A stretch of DNA of 6,428 bases, from assembly GCA_039927975.1 (NCBI GenBank), contig JBDSTZ010000105.1:1-6428 (forward strand), written 5' to 3'. Numbering within the stretch: the stretch's first letter is position 1; each line of letters opens with the position of its first letter. Positions 1 through 5,651 of the stretch are shown in pieces. The position numbers and the translations under genes are program-made. The notes beneath the pieces are model-generated. The model was not told the DNA's origin. It saw only the letters and a list, made by a program, of their open reading frames with translations, and made no database searches. The stretch comes from JBDSTZ01 sp039927975 (GTDB lineage: Bacteria > Pseudomonadota > Gammaproteobacteria > Burkholderiales > Burkholderiaceae_D).

Positions 1-932
1 AGGGTGCGCGCCAGGGTGTCGGCCAGCACCAGGAAACTGCCGCCGGCCAGCGCGGCGGCCGGCAGCAGCAGGCGGTGGTCGGGACCGCAGACGAAACGCA
101 GCGCGTGCGGCACGATCAGGCCGACGAAGCCGATGCTGCCGGCGGTGCTGACCGCGCTGGCGGTGAGCATGCCGGCGCAGAAGAACAGGCCCTTGCGAAG
201 GGCGCCGACGCGGATGCCGAGGGTGACGGCGGCTTCGGCGTGCAGGGCGACGACGTTGAGAGCGCGCGCGGCGCGCACGGCGAACACCAGCGCGATCGCC
301 AGCGCCACCCAGGGCAGGGCACGCAGCGGGGCGCCGGCGAGGTCGCCGATCATCCAGAACACCATGCTGCGCAGCCGGCTTTCGGGCGCGATCGACAACA
401 TCAGGGTGACCAGGGCCATGCAGGCCGAGGAGAGGATGACGCCGGTCAGCAGCAACAGCGAGGCACTGTGTTCGGCGGTGGCGGCGCCACGCAGGTCGCG
501 CCGGGCCAGCAGATAGAGCAGCGTTGACACCAGCACGGCGCCGGCCAGCGCGGCGGCGTCGACCATCCAGGACGCGCACATGAACATGAGCGCGGCGAGG
601 GCGCCGACCGAGGCGCCGCTGGAGATGCCGAGCACGTACGGGTCGGCGAGAGGATTGCGCAGCAAGGCTTGCATCATCACGCCGGCCAGGGCCAGCGAGG
701 CGCCGGTGACAAAGGCGGTGAGCGCGCGCGAGAGGCGCAGGTCGAGCAGGGTGCTGGCCAGGGTGGCCGATTTGCCGGCGGCCAGGTCGGTCAGCGCCGC
801 CGGCAGGTCCGACAGCGGGATGCGCACCGAGCCGACCACGCCGGCCAGCAGCAGGCTGGCGATCGCCATTACCAGCAGCACCGTCAGCACGACGGTGGCG
901 CGGCGGCGCACGGCATCAAGGAAAGTCGGCAT
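1..932 (-). CDS. btuC: Cobalamin ABC transporter permease, BtuC/FecCD family (3' end outside window)
   Basis: Inner-membrane permease subunit of a B12 (or siderophore-type) ABC importer, moving substrate from the periplasmic binding protein into the cytoplasm with a BtuD-type ATPase. I translated it by hand from ATG 932-930: 310 codons run uninterrupted to the left edge with no stop. It is very hydrophobic. Residues 88-109 carry the family signature around QALLRNPLADPY and LGISSGAS. Residues 265-283 carry GSIGFVGLIVPHALRF, followed near 301 by LVLADTLAR. Family members are usually about 330-350 residues, so only the last helix or so is missing. GAGAG at 938-942 lies 5 nt before the ATG. The start is 21 nt after the btuB stop, so the two are probably co-transcribed under the same riboswitch. 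Residues 66-69 read RLSR where many homologues have RLPR. Substrate assignment to B12 rests on context; FecCD permeases for haem or siderophores look similar. Confidence 0.9.
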   Translation of the reverse strand, partial: MPTFLDAVRRRATVVLTVLLVMAIASLLLAGVVGSVRIPLSDLPAALTDLAAGKSATLASTLLDLRLSRALTAFVTGASLALAGVMMQALLRNPLADPYVLGISSGASVGALAALMFMCASWMVDAAALAGAVLVSTLLYLLARRDLRGAATAEHSASLLLLTGVILSSACMALVTLMLSIAPESRLRSMVFWMIGDLAGAPLRALPWVALAIALVFAVRAARALNVVALHAEAAVTLGIRVGALRKGLFFCAGMLTASAVSTAGSIGFVGLIVPHALRFVCGPDHRLLLPAAALAGGSFLVLADTLART

Positions 933-937
933 ACGGG

Positions 938-942
938 CTCTC
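938..942 (-). promoter_or_regulatory. Ribosome binding site of the btuC-like permease
   Basis: GAGAG on the minus strand ends 5 nt before the ATG at 932. It lies in the 21-nt gap after the btuB stop, so the permease has its own initiation signal rather than depending only on coupling to btuB. Confidence 0.5.
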
Positions 943-953
943 GGTCAGTGGGG

Positions 954-2813
954 TTATGGCATGGCGTAGCGCAGGCCTGCAAACACCCTGGCGCCGGCGG
1001 TGGCGTAGTTGCGCGCCAGTTCGTAGCGTTTGTCGCCGACATTGTCGACGCGTAGCTGGGCCGACCAGTCGGGCGCGAAACGCCAGGCGCCGTACAGATT
1101 AAACAGAGTATAGCCGCCCAGGGTGTTGCGATTGGCGGCGTCGTCGAAGCGCGCGCTTGATGCCTGCATGTCGGCGCCGAGCGTGAGTGGGCCGGTCACG
1201 TAGTCGAGCTTCACCGTGGCGTGGCGTTTGGCGCGGCGGTTGAGCGCTTTGCCGGTGGTGTCGTCGCGCGGGTCCTGCCAGTCGAGCGAGGTGGACAAGC
1301 TGAATGCCGACCACTGGGTGCGTCCGTTCAGCGAGACGCCTTCGAGCAGGGCGCGGTCGACGTTGTAGGCGCAGCCGGAGGTGTAGGTCTTCGGCGAGAA
1401 TGGGCAGGGCGTCGCGGTCACCAGCAGGTCGCTGACTCGGTTGCGATAGACGGTGGCGCCAAGCTGGGCGACACCGTTGTCGAAGGCCAGCGCCAGTTCG
1501 GCGTTGCGGCCGTGTTCCGGTTTGTTGGTCGCTACTCCGAAGTTGGGGAAATACAGCTCGTTGAAGGTCGGCGCGCGAAAGCTGGTGCCCGCGCTGGCGC
1601 TGGCGCGCAGCGAGCGGCTGATGCGGTAGCCGTAGGCGAGGGCGCCAGTGGCTTGCTCGCCGTACACCGTGCTTTTGTCGTTGCGCGCGCTGATGGTCGC
1701 CAGGTGGGCGCCGCGTTTGAGCTGGTACGAGGCAGCGACCGAATTGGTGGCGCGCTCGCCGGTCAGGGCCGGGGTCGAGCTGGAAAGCACTTTTTCGACG
1801 CGGCGTTCGAGCAGCAGTTGCAGCATGTCGACGCCGAAGCTCAGGTCGTTCTGCCAGCTCAGGCCTTGCTGCACGGTGTTGATCTGGCTCTTGCCGCTGG
1901 CGGCGGCGCTGCTGTCGGTGCCCGACTTGTCGGCGGCGCGGGTCAGCTGCACATGGCTGTTCCAGGTGGGGGCGATGCGGTTGTTGGCGAACAGCGCCAG
2001 GTTGTCGAGCCGCTGCATGACGCGCGCGTCGTAGCTTGATGCGCCGGCGTCGTACTGGCCGTCGAGGCGGCTGTGGAGCGCCGATGCACCGACTTCGTGA
2101 CCAGGCGCCAGGGTGTAGGCCAGGCGGGCGCTGGCGCTCTGTTTGGCATAGCCGTCGTCGTCGGCGTTGTAGGAGCTGCTTTTCGGCGTGGTCGAGGAGA
2201 AGCCTTCGGCCTCGGTGTAGGCGGCCGCGATGGCGTAGTTCAGGCTCCCGGCGCCGCCGCTGACCGAGGATTCAACCGTGCGGGTGGCGTCGGCGCCGGC
2301 GCCAACGAAGGCGGCCACGCGGGCCGGGCCGGCGCCGCGCCGGGTAAAAATTTGCACCACGCCGCCGAGCGCGTCGGCGCCGTACATGGTCGAGAGCGGG
2401 CCGTAGATGATTTCGATGTGGTCGATGCTGGCCAGCGGCAGCGCGCTCCAGTTTGCGGTGCCCTGGGTTGATGAGCCGATGCGCACGCCGTCGACCAGCA
2501 CGATGCTCTGGTTGGCGTTGGCGCCACGGATCGACACGGTGGCCGCGGAGCCGGCGCCGCCGTTGCGCACCACCTCGATGCCGCGCTGGCGCTGCAGCAA
2601 GTCGATCACCGACTGGTGGCTGGAGCGAGCGATTTCCTCGGCGTCGATGAGGGTGTAGTCGGCCAGCACGTCGCCGCTGTCCTGGGCGGCGCGGGTGGCG
2701 GTGACGAAAACGGCGGCGGCGCTGTCAATGGGCGATTGGGCGAAGGCGGGGGCAATGGCAAATGCGAACGCGAGCGAAGTGATCGCCACGGGAGTTGGAG
2801 CGTAAGAGGACAT
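954..2813 (-). CDS. btuB: TonB-dependent vitamin B12 outer-membrane receptor BtuB
   Basis: Outer-membrane 22-strand barrel that takes up cobalamin using TonB energy. From ATG 2813 it is 619 residues, close to E. coli BtuB (about 614). A signal peptide ends at AFA|Q (residues 23-26). A TonB-box-like segment AVFVTAT is at 34-40. The plug follows at roughly 45-155, with DLLQRQRGIEVVRNGG, VSIRGANANQSIVLVDGVRI and the IEIIYGPLSTMYGADALGG motif, then VVQIFTRRG. The barrel has the DPRDDTTGKALNRRA segment near 514-528 and ends in VDNVGDKRYE...GLRYAMP. The BtuB assignment is supported by the riboswitch upstream and the cob genes next door. Oddities: the last residue is Pro rather than the usual aromatic; Cys470 and Cys481 sit in a likely extracellular loop and could form a disulfide. 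The start is uncertain: ATG 2813 has no good Shine-Dalgarno and the signal peptide then lacks Lys/Arg. TTG 2837, preceded by GGGGAA, is the main alternative. GTG 2888 lies at the end of the aptamer and is unlikely. Confidence 0.9.
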   Translation of the reverse strand: MSSYAPTPVAITSLAFAFAIAPAFAQSPIDSAAAVFVTATRAAQDSGDVLADYTLIDAEEIARSSHQSVIDLLQRQRGIEVVRNGGAGSAATVSIRGANANQSIVLVDGVRIGSSTQGTANWSALPLASIDHIEIIYGPLSTMYGADALGGVVQIFTRRGAGPARVAAFVGAGADATRTVESSVSGGAGSLNYAIAAAYTEAEGFSSTTPKSSSYNADDDGYAKQSASARLAYTLAPGHEVGASALHSRLDGQYDAGASSYDARVMQRLDNLALFANNRIAPTWNSHVQLTRAADKSGTDSSAAASGKSQINTVQQGLSWQNDLSFGVDMLQLLLERRVEKVLSSSTPALTGERATNSVAASYQLKRGAHLATISARNDKSTVYGEQATGALAYGYRISRSLRASASAGTSFRAPTFNELYFPNFGVATNKPEHGRNAELALAFDNGVAQLGATVYRNRVSDLLVTATPCPFSPKTYTSGCAYNVDRALLEGVSLNGRTQWSAFSLSTSLDWQDPRDDTTGKALNRRAKRHATVKLDYVTGPLTLGADMQASSARFDDAANRNTLGGYTLFNLYGAWRFAPDWSAQLRVDNVGDKRYELARNYATAGARVFAGLRYAMP

Positions 2814-2890
2814 GACACATTTCAGAAGAATCAGCAACTGGCGAACTTCCCCGTAAGCCAGATTGAACAGAAGTGCGCGCACTTCCACCT
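2814..2890 (-). promoter_or_regulatory. Putative riboswitch expression platform and btuB leader
   Basis: These are the 77 nt between the aptamer and ATG 2813. Two things stand out. A perfect 16-bp palindrome at 2870-2885 can fold into a 6-bp stem with a CGCG loop just after P1. GGGGAA at 2847-2852 is the only good Shine-Dalgarno-like sequence and lies 9 nt before TTG 2837. The palindrome's 3' arm includes ACTTC (2874-2870), which could instead pair with GAAGT (2849-2845) inside that Shine-Dalgarno. No hairpin here is followed by a T-run, so control of translation is more likely than termination. The switching mechanism is inference. Confidence 0.4.
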
Positions 2891-3099
2891 GCTTTGGCCG
2901 GTATCCGGGCTGACAAGTCGGACCGCCTCACCTTCCCATGCGTGTCGCACAGTGGTGTTGGAGGTGGCCTGTCACGCGATGTCGGGGACGTCGGCGTGAC
3001 GCTTGTTGACCGTTGCGGGGGCAGCACACGTTGCGCCGCTTGCGCGGCTCGTGTTTCCCGTTTAACTGCGCACATGAGCATGTGCGCGGGCACCAAAAC
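2891..3099 (-). ncRNA. Cobalamin (B12) riboswitch aptamer upstream of btuB
   Basis: A cis-regulatory RNA that binds a cobalamin (typically adenosylcobalamin) and lowers expression of the downstream uptake genes. On the minus strand, in order: the 5' box GGTGCC (3094-3089); a perfect 8-bp P2 hairpin with a 4-nt loop (3087-3068); GTTAAACGGGAAAC (3066-3053); a P3-type stem ACACG/CGTGT enclosing GCCGC-GCAA-GCGGC; the invariant core GCTGCCCCCGCAAC (3025-3012); a 7-bp stem GTCACGC/GCGTGAC (3000-2994 with 2977-2971); the variable arm with TGGGAAGG (2938-2931); and the B12 box AGCCCGGATACCGGCC (2911-2896). P1 closes by pairing 3099-3093 with 2897-2891 (six Watson-Crick pairs and one G-U). The length of about 209 nt is normal for the class. 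The order and sequence of these elements match the established cobalamin riboswitch consensus. Confidence 0.95.
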
Positions 3100-3120
3100 G
3101 CCGTCATTATACGGCGTTTT
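3095..3120 (-). terminator. Candidate intrinsic terminator after cobC
   Basis: A perfect 10-bp inverted repeat, AAAACGCCGT and ACGGCGTTTT, around a 6-nt loop, starting 6 nt after the cobC stop. On the minus strand the stem ends in four Ts, then GGTGCC of the riboswitch. The hairpin is GC-rich in its middle but the T-tract is short, so termination may be partial. Because both ends are A/T symmetric it could act in either direction, though no plus-strand gene needs it here. Confidence 0.5.
3106..3111 (-). promoter_or_regulatory. Candidate -10 element (TATAAT) of the btuB riboswitch promoter
   Basis: A perfect TATAAT on the minus strand. Transcription starting about 7 nt downstream would begin near 3099, exactly at the 5' strand of riboswitch P1, which is good positional support. 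The -35 is unclear: a perfect TTGACA at 3130-3125 overlaps the cobC stop codon but is only 13 nt away. At the standard 17-nt spacing the hexamer is TACCTT. The hexamer also forms most of the loop of the 3095-3120 hairpin, so its sequence could be partly incidental. Confidence 0.45.
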
Positions 3121-3126
3121 ATGCTG

Positions 3127-3666
3127 TCAAGGTAGCAAAACCAGTTCGCCGTAAGCGATCCGGTGGGACGCGGCGGCGGCGGCGCGCGCCATCTCCGGCG
3201 GAGCCAGGCCGCGTGCGCGTTCGCGCAGCAGGCGGATGGCGCCGGCATGGCAGATCACCACCGCCTGGGTTTTGCCGGCGGCCAGCAGGGCGTCGTGGAA
3301 GGCGGCGATGCGGGTCGCCATGTGCAGCACGCTCTCGCCGCCGCCGGGGCGGTAGCCGCAGGTGTCGGCGGCCCAGGCGTCGATCTCGGCGCGGCCGATA
3401 TCGTCCCAGGCGCGCAGTTCCCAGCTGCCGAAATCGATCTCCATCAGGCGCTCGTCGAGGATGACGGGACCCCGATCGAGGGCGACGGCGAGATCGGCGC
3501 AGCGCCGCAGCGGACTTGAATACAGTGGCGCGCCCTCGGGTAGATGCGGCAGCAGGGCGGCGACGATGCGGGCCTGTTCACGCGGATCGACAGCGAGGTC
3601 GCTGCGGCCGTAGCAGACACCCGCTGCGACGATCGGTGGCGGATGACGCACGAGGTAAAGCTGCAT
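3127..3666 (-). CDS. cobC: Alpha-ribazole phosphatase, histidine phosphatase family (CobC)
   Basis: Cytoplasmic phosphatase of the nucleotide-loop branch, removing the 5'-phosphate from alpha-ribazole phosphate or from adenosylcobalamin 5'-phosphate. At 179 residues it is slightly shorter than E. coli CobC (about 200). Histidine-phosphatase features are all present: LVRHPPP at 5-11 with phospho-acceptor His8 and Arg7, SPLRRC at 51-56 with a second phosphate-binding Arg, LMEIDFGSWE at 74-83 with the likely acid Glu76, and VICHAGAIR at 137-145 with His140. The first motif is RHP rather than the usual RHG; I recall this variant in beta-proteobacterial CobC proteins and do not take it as inactivating. 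The ATG at 3666 is 1 nt after the cobS TGA stop, implying translational coupling. It is the last gene of cobTSC, followed by a hairpin. A general phosphoglycerate-mutase-like phosphatase is the alternative, made unlikely by its neighbours. Confidence 0.92.
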   Translation of the reverse strand: MQLYLVRHPPPIVAAGVCYGRSDLAVDPREQARIVAALLPHLPEGAPLYSSPLRRCADLAVALDRGPVILDERLMEIDFGSWELRAWDDIGRAEIDAWAADTCGYRPGGGESVLHMATRIAAFHDALLAAGKTQAVVICHAGAIRLLRERARGLAPPEMARAAAAASHRIAYGELVLLP

Positions 3667-3667
3667 G

Positions 3668-4465
3668 TCAGTGCCAGCTGCCGCGCTGGACGCAGGCCAG
3701 CACGCTCAGGTAGATCGCCACTTCGGCCACTTGCTGCACGGCGCCCAGGCAGTCGCCGGTGTAGCCGCCGATCCGGCGCACGAACTTTTTGCTCAGCCAG
3801 AGCACCGCGACGGCCGAGGTGGCGACGGCGCAGACGATGGCGGCCCATGGCAAGAAGCCAGCGGCGCCAATCAGCGTGGCCATGCCGAGCGCCGTCAGGC
3901 CGGCGATGCCAAATTCGAGTCCGCTCATTTGCTGGGCCAGCGGCTTGGCTTTGCTGCTGTCGAAGCGCACGTAGTCGAGCTTCCAGATCAGGGTGCTGGC
4001 GGCGAAGCGCGACAACGGGTGGGCCAGCAGGAAGGCAGCGATCACGGCGCGTCCGGGCAGTTCGGCGAGCACCAGCCACTTTAGGGCGAGCATGAGGGCG
4101 ATGCCGATGGCGCCGTACGCGCCCACCCGAGAGTCGCGCATGATTTCGAGCACGCGCTCGCGCGTGAGGCCGCCGCCGAAGCCGTCGCAGACGTCGGCGA
4201 AACCGTCCTCGTGAAAGGCGCCGGTGAGATAGATGCCGGCGATGGTGGCCAGCAGCGCCGCCACCGCGCCTGGCAGGAGGAAGGCGGCCAGCAGGTAGAC
4301 CGCGCCGCACAGGGCGCCGACCACCACGCCGACCAACGGAAAATAGCGCGAGGCGTGCTGCAGCCACTCAGGTTGGAAGCCGACCCAGCGCGGGATCGGC
4401 AGCCGCGTGAAGAATTGCAGCGCGACGAAGAAGAGGCGCAGCTGGTGGGCGATCGCGCTGAACAT
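3668..4465 (-). CDS. cobS: Adenosylcobinamide-GDP ribazoletransferase (cobalamin synthase, CobS)
   Basis: Integral inner-membrane enzyme that joins alpha-ribazole (or its 5'-phosphate) to adenosylcobinamide-GDP, releasing GMP and completing the lower ligand. The 265 residues from ATG 4465 match the usual length of about 250. Motifs: FFTRLPIPRW at 18-27; the acidic metal-binding HEDGFADVCDGFGGG at 85-99; RDSRVGAYGAIG at 110-121; GGYTGDCLGAVQQ at 233-245. Hydrophobic stretches at about 43-82, 118-136, 139-149, 186-227 and 246-258 fit several membrane helices. The frame stays open upstream for 60 more codons, but that stretch overlaps cobT, has no CobS-like sequence and is rejected. The ATG is 4 nt after the cobT stop, with a weak AGG just before it, so coupled translation is likely. 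Cobalamin synthase is the only family I recognise with these motifs. Confidence 0.95.
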   Translation of the reverse strand: MFSAIAHQLRLFFVALQFFTRLPIPRWVGFQPEWLQHASRYFPLVGVVVGALCGAVYLLAAFLLPGAVAALLATIAGIYLTGAFHEDGFADVCDGFGGGLTRERVLEIMRDSRVGAYGAIGIALMLALKWLVLAELPGRAVIAAFLLAHPLSRFAASTLIWKLDYVRFDSSKAKPLAQQMSGLEFGIAGLTALGMATLIGAAGFLPWAAIVCAVATSAVAVLWLSKKFVRRIGGYTGDCLGAVQQVAEVAIYLSVLACVQRGSWH

Positions 4466-4469
4466 GGAC

Positions 4470-5501
4470 CTAGGCTGACTTCTCGCTGACGTGGGCGGAG
4501 TCGAAGGTGGCCATCTCGCGCATGAAGCTGGCGGCCGCTTGCAGCAGAGGCAGCGCCAGCGCGCAGCCGGTGCCTTCGCCGAGGCGCAACTGCAGATTGA
4601 GCAGCGGTTCGGCGCCGAGCGCGGCGAGCATGCGGGCGTGGCCATGCTCGTTGGAGCAGTGGGCGAACACGCAGTAATCGAGAATGGCCGGCTGCAGGCG
4701 CGCCGCCACCAGCAGTGCGCTGGTGACGATGAAGCCGTCGATCAGCAGCACCATGCGGCGCTCGGCCGCTTTCAGCATGGCGCCGGCCATCATGGCGATT
4801 TCGAAGCCGCCAAAGGTGGCCAGCACGTCCAGCGGGTCGTCGACGCCGGCATGACGCGCCATCGCGCCTTCGATCACGGCCTGCTTGTGGCGCACGCCGT
4901 CGGGCGAAAGGCCGGCGCCGGCGCCGACGCATTCGGCGACCCAGATACCGGTCAGCTTGTGCATCAGGGCGGCGGCGGCGGTGGTGTTACCGATGCCCAT
5001 TTCGCCAAAGCCGATGACATTGCCATCGAGTCCGGCGGCCAGGGCCTTGCCGGATTCGATGGCGGCGGCGCATTCGGATGCCGTCATGGCCGGTTCGCGG
5101 GTGAAGTTGCGGGTGCCCGGCCCTTGCTTGCGGTCGATTAGGCCGGCGCGCGGGCCGAAGTCGTGATTGACGCCGGCGTCGATCACGTGCAAGGCGCAGC
5201 CGGCCTGGCGCGCGAACACGTTGATGGCCGCGCCGCCGGCGAGGAAGTTTTCGACCATTTGCCAGGTCACGTCCTGCGGATAGGCCGACACGCCTTCGGC
5301 CACCACGCCGTGATCGGCGGCGAACACCAGGATGGCCGGATTGGTGATCGCGATGTCGGTCGTTTGCTGGATCAGGCCGATGCGGGTGGCGAGCGTTTCG
5401 AGCGCGCCCAGACTGCCCAGGGGTTTGGTCTTGTTGTTGATGGCCAGCGCGAGCCGGGCCGAGAGTTCTGGATTTGCGGTCGGCGTCAGGCGTGGAATCA
5501 T
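4470..5501 (-). CDS. cobT: Nicotinate-nucleotide--dimethylbenzimidazole phosphoribosyltransferase (CobT)
   Basis: Cytoplasmic enzyme that activates the lower ligand: 5,6-dimethylbenzimidazole plus nicotinate mononucleotide gives alpha-ribazole 5'-phosphate and nicotinate. Its 343 residues are near the typical 350. Visible motifs in order: KTKPLGSLGALE at 24-35, VFAADHGV at 59-66, FLAGGAAINVFARQ at 86-99, GFGEMGIGNTTAAAAL at 164-179, GLSPDGVRHK at 197-206, FGGFEIAMMAGAML at 230-243, LIDGFI at 253-258, HCSNEHGH at 281-288, and LGEGTG at 307-312. Glu309 of the last motif corresponds to the catalytic Glu317 of Salmonella CobT. It is the first gene of cobTSC. No clear Shine-Dalgarno precedes ATG 5501; the leader there is rich in pyrimidines on the coding strand, so initiation may be weak. 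No riboswitch is seen in its 150-nt upstream gap. CobT can use other benzimidazoles, so the true base is not determined by sequence. Confidence 0.96.
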   Translation of the reverse strand: MIPRLTPTANPELSARLALAINNKTKPLGSLGALETLATRIGLIQQTTDIAITNPAILVFAADHGVVAEGVSAYPQDVTWQMVENFLAGGAAINVFARQAGCALHVIDAGVNHDFGPRAGLIDRKQGPGTRNFTREPAMTASECAAAIESGKALAAGLDGNVIGFGEMGIGNTTAAAALMHKLTGIWVAECVGAGAGLSPDGVRHKQAVIEGAMARHAGVDDPLDVLATFGGFEIAMMAGAMLKAAERRMVLLIDGFIVTSALLVAARLQPAILDYCVFAHCSNEHGHARMLAALGAEPLLNLQLRLGEGTGCALALPLLQAAASFMREMATFDSAHVSEKSA

Positions 5502-5651
5502 GGTGGGCAGTGAGGGGATTTTTATGGGCGCTTAAGATACCACACAGCGTCCGGCAACGCGTTAAGCCTCCTCATTTCGGCGGCGCGGCGACAGCGTACC
5601 GGCCAACAATCTCTCCTGTAAGATGGCCCTTTGTCCTGCGAGGAGATCTCG
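5502..5651. other. Divergent intergenic region between cobT and the GST gene
   Basis: This 150-nt gap must hold the promoters for cobT (minus) and the GST gene (plus). I see no cobalamin riboswitch core (no CCCCCGCAAC or B12 box) and no convincing paired -35/-10 on either strand. On the minus strand TGGTATCTT, about 35-45 nt before cobT, resembles an extended -10, but no matching -35 is present. Confidence 0.6.
5641..5645 (+). promoter_or_regulatory. Shine-Dalgarno that fixes the GST start
   Basis: AGGAG (GAGGAG including 5640) ends 6 nt before ATG 5652. It decides for this ATG over the in-frame TTG at 5631, which lies upstream of it and would put the ribosome site inside the coding region. 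The site is partly in a small CGAG/CTCG inverted repeat. Confidence 0.85.

Noticed and set aside
75..527. Plus-strand open frames over the left end (75-527, 4-516, 580-969, 669-1055)
   Set aside because: They lie antisense to the permease, whose minus-strand frame translates into a clear FecCD protein. Their composition is low-complexity Gly/Ala/Arg/Gln, typical of shadow frames in GC-rich DNA.
41..558. Near-identical GC-rich stretches at about 41-58 and 541-558
   Set aside because: Both encode Ala/Leu/Gly helices of the permease; similarity follows from composition and codon bias, not from a repeat element.
1221..2039. 272-codon plus-strand frame inside btuB
   Set aside because: Antisense to a well-conserved receptor; Ala/Gly/Val/Arg-rich with no recognisable motif.
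2725..3096. Short frames on both strands across 2616-3248
   Set aside because: They cover the riboswitch and leader, whose conserved sequence is explained by RNA structure rather than protein coding.
3125..3130. TTGACA as a -35 paired with TATAAT at 3106-3111
   Set aside because: The spacing is only 13 nt, well short of the usual 16-18, and the hexamer overlaps the cobC stop codon. It is kept as a comment, not as a full promoter call.
4081..4932. Minus-strand frames of 283 codons (4081-4932) and 307 codons (3444-4367)
   Set aside because: Same strand but a different frame across cobT/cobS/cobC; Arg/Ala/Ser-rich without motifs, whereas the chosen frames carry full family signatures.
4491..5141. 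216-codon plus-strand frame inside cobT
   Set aside because: Antisense to motifs of CobT that must be coding; repetitive Gly/His/Gln/Ala composition indicates a shadow.
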